Shown piece by piece: positions 52,838 to 61,826 of a stretch of 64,000 nt of DNA. The notes beneath the pieces are model-generated. The model was given only the letters and a program-made list of their open reading frames with translations, searched no databases and was not told the origin of the DNA. This DNA is from CBFHOS01 sp965657645 (GTDB taxonomy: Bacteria > Pseudomonadota > Alphaproteobacteria > Puniceispirillales > Puniceispirillaceae), in the NCBI GenBank assembly GCA_965657645.1, contig CBFHOS010000005.1, positions 1 to 64,000 of the forward strand, given 5' to 3'. The translations under genes were made by a program, and so were the position numbers. The stretch's first letter is position 1; every line of letters starts with the position of its first letter.

Positions 52838-54979
52838 CTAGCTGATATTGCGCCGCCGCGCCAAAAGATCAAGAAGCCGTGATGCCGCATCGCTCGATTT
52901 TGTACCAGGCAAAAACACCGCCGCCGCGCCCGCCGCCTCTAACGCCGGAATATCGCCGGGGGGAATAACGCCGCCCACAACCAGTTCAATATGACGCCCC
53001 TCACCAGCATCAAGGCGTTGGCGCAAGGCTGGAACTTGGGTGAGATGGCTCGCCGCTAAAGTCGAAATGCCAACCGCATCGACGCCCGCCTCAATGGCCA
53101 ATTCATACACATCATCCGGCGATTGAAATAGGGGGCCGGTAGTGACATCAAATCCCAGATCGGCAAAGGCCGAGGCGATTACTTTTTGCCCGCGATCATG
53201 TCCGTCCTGACCCAGCTTTGCCACCAGAATACGGGGCCGCCGCCCTGTTGCCGCCTCAAAAGCGACAACCCGATCCCGCAGAATTTCGATATCCGCCATG
53301 CCGTGCATATGCTTGCTCCAGACACCGCGAACGCCTTTCATTTCGGCTTTATGTCGGCCAAATGATTGCGCCAACGCGTCTGACATTTCACCAACGCTGG
53401 CCCGACAACGCGCCGCCTCGATGGCCAGCGGGACAAGATTGTCATTGCCTTTGGCCCCTGCGGCTAATTTATCCAGCGCGGCCCGTAATTTTTCTGGATC
53501 ACGACCGGCTTTGACTTTTGACAATCTAGCGATCTGTTGTGCCCGCACATCGCGATTATCAATCCGGCGCACCTGCACCTCTTCGCTCACATTATCTCTA
53601 TTTGTCGTACTGGCACCGTTTTGATTGCCGTTTTGATTGGCGCCTTCTGGCTGGTATTTATTAACGCCAACGATGGTCTGCTCACCATTATCGATCCGTG
53701 CTTGGGTGGCGGTGGCGACTTCCTCGATCCGCAATTTCGGCACGCCTTGTTCAATCGCCGCCGCCATACCGCCCAACGCCTCAATTTCCGCCATATGCTG
53801 ACGTGCGGATGTCACCAGCTCCATGGTCAATTGTTCGATCAGGTACGAGCCCCCAAGCGGGTCTATGACATGCGCCATATTGGCTTCGGTTTGTAGATGC
53901 AGTTGGGTGTTGCGGGCAATTCTGGCGGCATAATCTGTCGGCAGGCCCAATGCCTCATCCAAAGAATTTGTATGTAGCGACTGGGTATGACCGGCCACCG
54001 CCGCGCTCGCCTCGATCGTTGTTCGGGCCACATTATTGAACACATCCTGCGCCGCCAACGACCAGCCAGAGGTTTGGCAATGCGTGCGCAACATCAATGA
54101 TTTTGGATCCTTTGGGGCAAATTCCGCCGCCATCATTTCGGCCCATATCAACCGCGCCGCGCGTAGCTTGGCAATCTCGCGGTAATAATCCATCCCCATC
54201 GCAAAAAAGAATGACAGCCGCGGGGCAAAATCATCGACATCAAATCCAGCCGCAACGCCAGCCCGGACATATTCCAATCCATCGGCAAGGGTGTAGGCCA
54301 GTTCTAAATCAACCGACGCGCCCGCCTCTTGCATGTGGTATCCGGACACCGAAATGAAATTGAATTTGGGCATATGCGCGGCGCAATATCCAAAAATATC
54401 AGACACAATCCGCATCGATGGGGTCGGCGGATAGATGTAGGTATTGCGAACCATAAATTCTTTTAAGACGTCATTCTGGATGGTCCCCGCGAGCGCCGCC
54501 GGTGCCACGCCCTGTTCCTCTGCCGCAACAATATACAATGCCAAAACAGGCAAAACCGCACCGTTCATTGTCATCGAAACACTCATCCGGTCCAACGGGA
54601 TATCGCGGAATAGCAGTTTCATATCGGCAATGGAATCAATCGCCACGCCAGCCATACCAACATCATCAGCAACCAACGGATTGTCCGAATCATAACCGCG
54701 ATGGGTCGGCAGATCGAACGCTACGGAAAGCCCCATTTGACCGGCGGCGAGATTGCGCCGGTAAAAATCATTCGATTCCTCGGCTGTGGAAAATCCAGCA
54801 TATTGGCGAATAGTCCATGGGCGTGTTGCATACATCGTTGGATAGGGGCCACGCAAAAATGGCGCAATGCCGGGCAGATTATCAACCGCCACACGCCGCG
54901 CATCGCCGCCATCATTGGATAGTTTCTGGCGTAGCTTTGCTGGCTCTAGGGCAATTGTTGTTAGGTCAGGAAAACTCAT
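52838..54979 (-). CDS. mutB: Methylmalonyl-CoA mutase large subunit
   Basis: The B12-dependent mutase interconverts methylmalonyl-CoA and succinyl-CoA. The 713-residue catalytic chain has the N-terminal TIM barrel (PTMYATRPWTIRQYAGFSTA, SVAFDLPTHRGYDSDNP, RTHCQTSGWSL) and the C-terminal cobalamin domain with the DGHDRG motif and later GGVIPPGDI. An Asn/Gln-rich linker (near residue 455) joins the two. It overlaps mutA by four bases. With mmsA (33856) it would complete conversion of propionyl units, given a carboxylase elsewhere. Confidence 0.95.
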   Translation of the reverse strand: MSFPDLTTIALEPAKLRQKLSNDGGDARRVAVDNLPGIAPFLRGPYPTMYATRPWTIRQYAGFSTAEESNDFYRRNLAAGQMGLSVAFDLPTHRGYDSDNPLVADDVGMAGVAIDSIADMKLLFRDIPLDRMSVSMTMNGAVLPVLALYIVAAEEQGVAPAALAGTIQNDVLKEFMVRNTYIYPPTPSMRIVSDIFGYCAAHMPKFNFISVSGYHMQEAGASVDLELAYTLADGLEYVRAGVAAGFDVDDFAPRLSFFFAMGMDYYREIAKLRAARLIWAEMMAAEFAPKDPKSLMLRTHCQTSGWSLAAQDVFNNVARTTIEASAAVAGHTQSLHTNSLDEALGLPTDYAARIARNTQLHLQTEANMAHVIDPLGGSYLIEQLTMELVTSARQHMAEIEALGGMAAAIEQGVPKLRIEEVATATQARIDNGEQTIVGVNKYQPEGANQNGNQNGASTTNRDNVSEEVQVRRIDNRDVRAQQIARLSKVKAGRDPEKLRAALDKLAAGAKGNDNLVPLAIEAARCRASVGEMSDALAQSFGRHKAEMKGVRGVWSKHMHGMADIEILRDRVVAFEAATGRRPRILVAKLGQDGHDRGQKVIASAFADLGFDVTTGPLFQSPDDVYELAIEAGVDAVGISTLAASHLTQVPALRQRLDAGEGRHIELVVGGVIPPGDIPALEAAGAAAVFLPGTKSSDAASRLLDLLARRRNIS

Positions 54980-56709
54980 GCGGCCTCCCCTGCCAGAATC
55001 TGGCCCAGCAACCCGATCTGGTCGTCACAGCCAAGGATCGTCTCTGCCTGCATCTGGCGGGCAGTGCCAAAACCACGCGCACCATCGCCATTACTACCCG
55101 TACCAAAAATCATAATATCAGGGGCGGCCGTGGCGATATCATCGTCGCTAGGATTGTGCAAAGTGACAGCCTGTAATCCGGCGATGGCTAGCCAATCGCG
55201 CAATGCCCGTTCTTCGCGCTTGCTAGTCATGGTGGCGCGCCCGCCGTCATCGCCATGATCTGGCAGGATAATCAAAATACGCAGTGGCCGGCTGGATTGC
55301 CGCAAGGCCTCGATGATTGTGGCTGGTCGGCGCAGTCCACCATAAATATCACTATCCATAAATGTACCAAATGACAGCGTTTGGTTAATCTGTTCACCGC
55401 TAACAGGTTGCAAACTCACGCCGACCATCGGGCTATGGCCGGCCGATAATGCGGCGTCGCGCTGGTCCGCGGCGTGTTTGGCAAGATCGCTAATCATCCC
55501 ATCCGCTAGGGCTGTGGCAAGGCCACCTTTGGCCTCAATCTCCTGCATTACCATCCAGCCAGCGACAGCCAGATCATCACTACGTTGTTCAATGAAAGGG
55601 GCACCGGCGGCAGGATCAACGGCGCGGCCAAGACCGGATTCCTCGACCATCATCACCTGCGTCATCCGCGTTAACCGCCGCGCCGCATCACTCTCACCGT
55701 TAACCGCATCATGGCCAAAGGCGCCCAGCCGGTCAGCCCCACCCATCGCCCCACCTAGCAAAGCGGTGGTGTTACGCAGCATATTCACATCAGCATCAAG
55801 TGTTGAGACCATCCGCAAAGAGGCCATACCCGCGATATATAATGGTGTGTCATCGAGCCCCAAGGCGGCGCATAATCCAGCCCAGCCAAGGCGGAGCGCC
55901 CGCAATTTCACAAGGCCCGCAAAGCTATCTGCTGGCAATGCAACACTCGCCACAATTGACTGGGCAACCTTGTTCATATCCATATTGTCGGCATCGGCGT
56001 AGCGCATAATGGCGGCGAGACCAGCGAGTATCACCCCAATTTCCGCCGCCGCAGTCAGGCCGCGATTATGCCATACCCACCCATCGAGATTAAAAATCCC
56101 GCGAAAGCAATGATCGCCATTAACCAGCGCCAATCCAGCCGCGATTGTCGCATCCGTACTTGCCACGCCGGCAAGCGGATCAAGCCCCGCATTCACATTC
56201 AACCGCGCAACCGGGGATGATGGTGCATTGGTTGCGGCGACAAATTGATCAAACTTGGCCGCGATATTACCGCCGCCTCCGCCACATGTAGTAACCGGAC
56301 AAAGCTGGATATCCACCGCGTCAAGGATAACACCATCAAGCAATGCATCGAAATGATCGGCGCTCTCCTCATCAATGAACAGACTAAGGGAATTGGCCCC
56401 AGATCGAAGTGCCGTCAAGATATGTTCGTTACTAGCGGTAATCGCAGTGCGCTCACCCTTATGCGCCGCGTTTATTGGTTGGGTAATATCCCAGCCATAA
56501 AGAGATCGATTGGCCGCGTTCGGGCCTGCCGGTAAAGCGCCGAATACGCCAGCTTCATCATCGGTAATATCATACAGCGCCTTGATCAAAAGACCGTCTT
56601 CATCACGCCGATCAAGACTATCCGGCGATGCACCATTCATGATCTTTTTCACAAGCGCATCCCATGCCGATCTCTCGGCCGCAGGAAAAACGCTTTGATA
56701 TGATGACAT
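54976..56709 (-). CDS. mutA: Methylmalonyl-CoA mutase small subunit
   Basis: MutA is the non-catalytic partner of MutB. The 577-residue chain keeps the mutase barrel layout (LYGWDITQPINAAHKGE; VEESGLGRAVDPAAGAPFIE) and a degenerate C-terminal Rossmann domain (ILIILPDHGDDGG) without the DxHxxG cobalamin motif, as expected for the small subunit. A ribosome site, AAGGTGGG, lies just before ATG 56709. It is first in the operon mutA-mutB-sufE. Confidence 0.92.
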   Translation of the reverse strand: MSSYQSVFPAAERSAWDALVKKIMNGASPDSLDRRDEDGLLIKALYDITDDEAGVFGALPAGPNAANRSLYGWDITQPINAAHKGERTAITASNEHILTALRSGANSLSLFIDEESADHFDALLDGVILDAVDIQLCPVTTCGGGGGNIAAKFDQFVAATNAPSSPVARLNVNAGLDPLAGVASTDATIAAGLALVNGDHCFRGIFNLDGWVWHNRGLTAAAEIGVILAGLAAIMRYADADNMDMNKVAQSIVASVALPADSFAGLVKLRALRLGWAGLCAALGLDDTPLYIAGMASLRMVSTLDADVNMLRNTTALLGGAMGGADRLGAFGHDAVNGESDAARRLTRMTQVMMVEESGLGRAVDPAAGAPFIEQRSDDLAVAGWMVMQEIEAKGGLATALADGMISDLAKHAADQRDAALSAGHSPMVGVSLQPVSGEQINQTLSFGTFMDSDIYGGLRRPATIIEALRQSSRPLRILIILPDHGDDGGRATMTSKREERALRDWLAIAGLQAVTLHNPSDDDIATAAPDIMIFGTGSNGDGARGFGTARQMQAETILGCDDQIGLLGQILAGEAA

Positions 56710-56756
56710 GACCCACCTTTAGTCTTTATAATCCGCCTTGCTGCCAAGGATAGCCA

Positions 56757-58226
56757 ATGACCTCACCCAACGCCACATTTGTTTCCAGCCTGCGCGACAG
56801 GCAATTATCGCGGCGCGTTCTGGCGTTTTTGCTTTTGGTCACGATCGCCCGCAGCATTGCGATCATCACGAGCCCCCTAGAGCTTGGCGTTGATGAGGCG
56901 CAATATTGGCTCTGGAGTCAGGCCTTTGACTTTGGCTATTACACAAAGCCGCCATTAACCAGTTGGATTATCGGCCTCTCACACGCGATATTCGGCCATG
57001 AAATTTGGGCTGTGCGTCTGCCTGCGCCATGGCTACATCTGGCAACGGCGTTGGTGCTTGGCCGCGTGGCGCATCAATTCTATGGTCCGGCGGGCGCCAG
57101 ATGGGCCAGCATCCTGTGGATCTTGCTACCCGCGACCAGCCTCGGCAGTTTCGTCATTTCAACCGACACACCGCTATTGCTGGCTTGGTCGTTAGGGCTC
57201 TGGGCGTTGGCACATGCCCTGAATAATGATCGCGCACGCACCGGAATGATGGTTGCTGGCGCTGCCTTTGGCATTGGTATGCTGGCAAAATATGCCGCCA
57301 TTTACGCTCTGGTCGGGATGGTTTTATTGGCTGGCTGGCACTTTATCTCGGCCACACAGAAAACCATCAAACCGGTTAATCTGGCGCTCTTTATCCTCGC
57401 GATGGTGATCGCCGCTAGCCCTAATCTGTTGTGGAATATTACCAATGATTTCACCACCGTCCGGCATCTTGGTGACAATGCTAACCTTGCCAATCAAAAC
57501 TATGATTTTGGCCATGTCATTGATTTCGTCGCCGCCCAGTTCTTTGTTGCCGGACCAGTGGTTTTTGCGCTGATGCTATTGGTGTTATTGCCACGCCAAA
57601 ACGATCCATCGCGCCGCCTCGCCATCGCCTTTAGCATGCCCGTGCTATGTGCGATGATGGTGCAGGCCTATCTAAGCGAGGCAAACGCAAATTGGGCCAT
57701 TACCGCCTTGCCAATACTTGTCGTCTGGTTATCTGGATGGCTTGCATCTGCTGGCGGGTTACGCTGGGGATTGCTAGCGAACGCGGTCAATGGCGGCATT
57801 GCGGCGGTGTTCTTAATGGCCAGCATGGCGGGAACATTGGGCCCAATGACGCCAAAATCAGACCCCTTGCGCCATCTGCGCAATTGGCAATTGCTGGCGG
57901 CGGATATCCGGCCAATCATAGATGCGCATGAGGCCACATTAATCGTCGCCGACCGCCGGGCCAGCGCGGCCCTATTGAGCTGGCATTTTTATGATCAGGA
58001 TGTGGCGATACGGGTGCATGATGATGATGCCATTCCGAGCAATCATTTTGAACAAAACCTAGCATGGTCGCCACAGGCCGGACGCCGCATCATCGCTATT
58101 GATGGCCGTGATACCCCGCCTGCTCTGGCTGGTGTCACATGGCAAGCGCAATCAACGCTCTCGCGTCATAGCATCAGCGACAGGCGGGATCGGTCGTTAT
58201 ATATTTATCGGGGCATAGAGCAGTAG
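56757..58226 (+). CDS. ArnT/GT39-like membrane glycosyltransferase
   Basis: The 489-residue membrane protein has 10-12 predicted helices in its first 370 residues and the acidic motif GVDEAQYWLW in the first loop, followed by TKPPLTSWI, as in GT39/GT83 polyprenyl-phosphate sugar transferases such as ArnT. The C-terminal 120 residues are a soluble domain. It probably modifies lipid A or another surface glycolipid. It has an AAGGA site and is divergent from mutA. Confidence 0.87.
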   Translation: MTSPNATFVSSLRDRQLSRRVLAFLLLVTIARSIAIITSPLELGVDEAQYWLWSQAFDFGYYTKPPLTSWIIGLSHAIFGHEIWAVRLPAPWLHLATALVLGRVAHQFYGPAGARWASILWILLPATSLGSFVISTDTPLLLAWSLGLWALAHALNNDRARTGMMVAGAAFGIGMLAKYAAIYALVGMVLLAGWHFISATQKTIKPVNLALFILAMVIAASPNLLWNITNDFTTVRHLGDNANLANQNYDFGHVIDFVAAQFFVAGPVVFALMLLVLLPRQNDPSRRLAIAFSMPVLCAMMVQAYLSEANANWAITALPILVVWLSGWLASAGGLRWGLLANAVNGGIAAVFLMASMAGTLGPMTPKSDPLRHLRNWQLLAADIRPIIDAHEATLIVADRRASAALLSWHFYDQDVAIRVHDDDAIPSNHFEQNLAWSPQAGRRIIAIDGRDTPPALAGVTWQAQSTLSRHSISDRRDRSLYIYRGIEQ

Positions 58227-58235
58227 GGCGGCTGG

Positions 58236-58697
58236 CTAGTCGGTCTCTGACTTTTGGGTAATCGCCTCAAATACCGCCAGCGTTTCGGGGCTGACATGAT
58301 GTTCGATCCCCTCGGCATCTTCTTCGGCGATTGCCGCTGGTACGCCGATAGAAATGAGAAAATCACGGACAATCAGATGACGCGACTGGCTCTGCGCCGC
58401 CAAAGCGCGGCCATCGTCGGTTAGAAAAATGGAACGATATGGCTTGCTGACAACAAGGCCTTCACGCTGTAACCGCTGGATGATCGCGTTCACCGTCGGG
58501 CTGGTCACGCCAAAGCGTGCCGCCAGATCAACCGTGCGGGCCTCACCTGTTTCAGCAATCAACTCGGCAATCATCTCGACATAATCTTCGGCGACTTCGC
58601 TTTGATGGGCCAGACGAATGCGGTTGAACTTTGCCGCACTACCAGCAATAGCGTGGTCGTTAGCCAGCTCGTCTTCGGTTCTTTTCACAGAGGACAT
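58236..58697 (-). CDS. mntR: MntR-like DtxR family regulator
   Basis: This manganese-responsive regulator (153 residues) has an N-terminal winged helix (DLAARFGVTSPTVNAIIQRLQREGLV) and the metal-binding dimer domain (SRHLIVRDFLISIGVP, AEEDAEGIEHHVSPETL), closely like proteobacterial MntR. It would repress manganese uptake and activate export genes, but none are in the window. ATG 58697 was chosen over the start at 58715. It converges with the ArnT-like gene after 9 bases. Confidence 0.88.
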   Translation of the reverse strand: MSSVKRTEDELANDHAIAGSAAKFNRIRLAHQSEVAEDYVEMIAELIAETGEARTVDLAARFGVTSPTVNAIIQRLQREGLVVSKPYRSIFLTDDGRALAAQSQSRHLIVRDFLISIGVPAAIAEEDAEGIEHHVSPETLAVFEAITQKSETD

Positions 58698-58822
58698 AGC
58701 GGCCCATCCACACAAATTGTAGTTGCGCTATTATAAAGAGATGTAAGAAATTTAGCCACACCAAAAAATTTTGGGAATTCTAAATTAAACTCAGAAATTG
58801 AGAGTAGCCAGCAAGCCCGATG

Positions 58823-59389
58823 CTACAGCGCTTGGCCGTTTAGCTGTTGATTCAGACGCTCCACAATGACGCGCAGATTATCCATATGCGGGTTAATCGC
58901 GAGGGCCGCCTCATAGGCCTGCACCGCGCCTTGTAAATTACCCTCTTCAAGATGGATCATCCCAAGACCAGATAATGCGCCGAAATGACGGGGCTCTAAT
59001 TCAATCACCTTGATGATATCACTCTTTGATCCGGCGTTATCACCGAGCAAGAATCTGACCGTTGCACGTTTGTTCCATGCTTCGGCAAATAGCGGGGCAT
59101 CAACCACCATCTGGGTAAACCTGTTATTCGCCCCGACCAGATCACCTTCATTCATCATCTGGACGCCAGCACGCATGTCGGCATCAATCATCTGGTCATC
59201 ACCAAAGCGCATCCATAGACGCCAAATTTCGGTCTGGATCTGGGCGGCTTGATCACGTCTTGTGGTTTTGCCGAGCGCGCTAAATAGCGGGACCAATGCC
59301 GGATCATTCTGATCGGCGATGGCCGGAGCATTGATACCTAACGTCAAAACCACGCTGGCTATTATTGTTAGCTCTGGAACTCTTCTCAT
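58823..59389 (-). CDS. Secreted TPR-repeat protein
   Basis: The 188-residue protein has a Sec signal peptide (cleavage near PAIADQ, residue 26) followed by helical repeats; the last three are recognisable TPRs (AEAWNKRATVRFLLGDNAGS, FGALSGLGMIHLEEGNLQ, and a following helix pair). It is probably periplasmic and a protein-binding scaffold. The function is unknown. It follows mntR on the same strand, 125 bases apart, without an obvious link. Confidence 0.78.
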   Translation of the reverse strand: MRRVPELTIIASVVLTLGINAPAIADQNDPALVPLFSALGKTTRRDQAAQIQTEIWRLWMRFGDDQMIDADMRAGVQMMNEGDLVGANNRFTQMVVDAPLFAEAWNKRATVRFLLGDNAGSKSDIIKVIELEPRHFGALSGLGMIHLEEGNLQGAVQAYEAALAINPHMDNLRVIVERLNQQLNGQAL

Positions 59390-59596
59390 CTTACCGTATA
59401 TAAGAGTATTTCATGCGTTTCCAAGACCAACCGCCTTGATAAAACCCTTTGATCCATTTGGCTGATCGATCACCTGATATTTGTCGAAAACCGCTAAATA
59501 GCCTACAATGCAGTGAATGCGCTTTGGAGCCCCTTTATGACACGATTATTTGTCGCCCAACCTTGCCGGGCGCTCGCAGGATATACGGGCACTTAA

Positions 59597-61450
59597 ATGA
59601 AGTTTGGGTTACCACAAAAATTCAGCCTATATGCTCGGCTTTTGGTCCTATGTCTTGGCGCTAGCGCCATTATCATCGCCATTGCCATTGCCATATTGCA
59701 TAACCACCGCAACAAGGTTCATGCCAATGAACTCAGCGTTGAATTGGCGACGATTGCCGAGGCTGTTGGACCGGTTGTGATGGAACAACTGGCGATCGGT
59801 GATCTTGAAGGTGCAGTGAAAAGCATGAGCGTCTTTGCCGCCTCTCCATTTGTGAAATGCGCCGAGCTAATCCAGAACGGTCAGGTAACGATGTCATGGC
59901 CGCCGTCTTTCTGCCTGCATCTCGCTGGCGAGCAAAACAAGCTACAGACCCCGATCATTACCGGCAGTGGAAAAGTGGCGACGCTTGCCTTTGTTATCGA
60001 GAATAAGAGCTTTCGCTCGATGCTCATCCGCGAGACATTTGTTCTTGCCGCAACCATTCTGGTCATTGTTCTGGCAATTTTCCTGGTGCTGACAATCTCT
60101 TTCCGCCGGGTGGTACTACACCCGCTGGAGCTATTAAAAACGGCAATGGTTCTATCAACACCGCGGGGGCCGGTGCGGGGCGAACTCGTCAATGACGATG
60201 AAGTTGGCGAATTGGTGAACGCCTATAATAAGCTGGTCGCAGGATCGCGCCTATTTATCCGCCGCCTAGATCAATCGCAAGCATCCCTTGCCACCAGTGA
60301 AAAACGGTTCCGCGATCTGGCCGAAGTATCGGGCGATTGGTTTTTCGAGATGGACCGCGATCTGCGCATAACCTTCATGTCGGATAATTTCTATACCCTG
60401 TCGGGCCTCACATCGGATCAGGTGATCGGCAAATTGCGTAGTGAGATTGCGGCTGATATCGACACTAATCCAAACTGGAAAAAGCATTCAGAGGATCTAG
60501 CCGCGCACCGGGAATTCCGGCGTTTTGAATATCAGCTGCGCACCGCTGGCGGTCATTTGATGGATATCAGCATCAGCGCCGTGCCGCATTATGATGATGC
60601 CAAGAAGTTCATTGGCTATCACGGCATCGGCGTCGATATTTCCAGCCTGAAAGAAAAAGAGCATCAGCTAGCCGAGGCCAATCGCAATTTTGGCGATTCC
60701 GTAAGCTATGCCAGCTCGATCCAGCGGAGCCTATTGCCGAATGCCGAAACCCTCAGCCAGCATCTTGGAACAGCAAGAACAATCTGGCAGCCAAAAGATC
60801 TGGTTGGTGGTGATTTCTATTGGTGTAAATCGATTGGTAATGTCGATTATTTGGTGTTTTTCGATTGCACCGGTCATGGCGTTCCCGGGGCCTTTATGAC
60901 GTTGATTGTTACCTCGGTTCTGGACCAGATCGCGGTATCGGCACCATCGGCTCTCAAGGCATCACGCGTTCTGCAATTGATCCATGACGGGGTTTGTCGC
61001 TCGCTCAACATCACCGCGGAAAAAGGTGGGGCGGACGGCCTCGATTGCGCCGTGATCCGGCTCGACCGGTCCGAAGATAGTATTGAATTTGCCGGTGCCT
61101 CGATTGATTTGTTCGAGATTACCCCTGACGGCACAGTCGAGCGCCACCGCGGTAGCCGCGCCACCCTTGGCTATGAATTTGAAAAACGCCCCGGCGATCA
61201 CCCATCGGTGTCTTTGCGCGCGGGCAGTAACAGTTTTGTCGTGACGTCAGACGGTCTATTGACCCAGGTTGGCGACAAGACAAAAAGGGTTCTTGGCAAC
61301 CGCCGCTTTACCGAAGCATTGGGTGAGGTCGGCGAAAACAGCCCGGCAAAATTATTGCGGGCGACTGGCCGTCTCTTAAAGAATTGGCAAGGCCGCGAAG
61401 ACCGCCGCGATGATGTGGCGGTGGTGTGCTTTAAGCCGAACGATTTTTAG
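59597..61450 (+). CDS. SiaA-like membrane PP2C phosphatase with HAMP and PAS domains
   Basis: The 617-residue sensor phosphatase has a membrane helix (about 9-30), a periplasmic region, a second helix (about 140-165), HAMP, PAS (about 232-355; FMSDNFYTLSGLTSDQVIG) and a C-terminal SpoIIE/PP2C domain with metal motifs DLVGGDFYW, DCTGHGVPGAF, SDGLL and RRDDVAVV. SiaA in Pseudomonas dephosphorylates SiaC; a SiaB/SiaC pair is encoded convergently just downstream. An extra PAS domain, not stated for Pseudomonas SiaA as I recall it, adds a sensory input. There is no clear ribosome site before ATG 59597. Confidence 0.88.
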   Translation: MKFGLPQKFSLYARLLVLCLGASAIIIAIAIAILHNHRNKVHANELSVELATIAEAVGPVVMEQLAIGDLEGAVKSMSVFAASPFVKCAELIQNGQVTMSWPPSFCLHLAGEQNKLQTPIITGSGKVATLAFVIENKSFRSMLIRETFVLAATILVIVLAIFLVLTISFRRVVLHPLELLKTAMVLSTPRGPVRGELVNDDEVGELVNAYNKLVAGSRLFIRRLDQSQASLATSEKRFRDLAEVSGDWFFEMDRDLRITFMSDNFYTLSGLTSDQVIGKLRSEIAADIDTNPNWKKHSEDLAAHREFRRFEYQLRTAGGHLMDISISAVPHYDDAKKFIGYHGIGVDISSLKEKEHQLAEANRNFGDSVSYASSIQRSLLPNAETLSQHLGTARTIWQPKDLVGGDFYWCKSIGNVDYLVFFDCTGHGVPGAFMTLIVTSVLDQIAVSAPSALKASRVLQLIHDGVCRSLNITAEKGGADGLDCAVIRLDRSEDSIEFAGASIDLFEITPDGTVERHRGSRATLGYEFEKRPGDHPSVSLRAGSNSFVVTSDGLLTQVGDKTKRVLGNRRFTEALGEVGENSPAKLLRATGRLLKNWQGREDRRDDVAVVCFKPNDF

Positions 61451-61460
61451 GTTTCATATT

Positions 61461-61484
61461 TAGGCGCGTTGATAGGCGCGTTGG
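61461..61484. repeat. 12-base tandem repeat TAGGCGCGTTG(A/G)
   Basis: TAGGCGCGTTGA (61461-61472) and TAGGCGCGTTGG (61473-61484) are adjacent near-identical copies in the 44-base gap between the two convergent genes (siaA-like and the ABM protein). No hairpin terminator is clear. It looks like slippage. Confidence 0.5.
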
Positions 61485-61494
61485 GCGGCGCTGG

Positions 61495-61800
61495 TTATTC
61501 TTTTAGATCAATCGCCGCTTTTACACTGGCTGTGTGAATCTCGGTCTGCATTTTGAATTTGCGCGGGATCGCGGTTGCGCCTTCCATCGATGCTTGCACC
61601 CATTCCATCGCATCCTCATCTGGATATTCCCAGACTTCAAACACCACCAACGGGTCTTCATGACAATGGTAAAAGCGGTATTTCACGTCAACCGCGGTTA
61701 CCCGCTCTTTGATCAGCTCGACCGCAGACATGAATTCCGTAACGTCGGCTTCGCTGGCAAAGGTGCGTTTATATATGCGCGCAAGGTTTGGCTGTGTCAT
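61495..61800 (-). CDS. Antibiotic biosynthesis monooxygenase (ABM)-like small protein
   Basis: The 101-residue protein fits the dimeric ferredoxin-like ABM fold: RIYKRTFASEADVTEFMSAVEL, then YHCHEDPLVVFEVWEYPDEDAMEWV. Members are quinol or heme oxygenases or have unknown roles. It is 26 bases downstream of the class III cyclase on the same strand and so is probably part of the sia-like operon. AGGAAG precedes its ATG. Its role there is unknown. Confidence 0.7.
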   Translation of the reverse strand: MTQPNLARIYKRTFASEADVTEFMSAVELIKERVTAVDVKYRFYHCHEDPLVVFEVWEYPDEDAMEWVQASMEGATAIPRKFKMQTEIHTASVKAAIDLKE

Positions 61801-61826
61801 AGCCCGCTTCTTCCTATTTCCTGTCG

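Noticed and set aside
59390..59596. tRNA or small RNA in the gap before the siaA-like gene
   Set aside because: No cloverleaf or T-loop pattern was found; the 71-codon frame starting at 59449 has no ribosome site or recognisable pattern.
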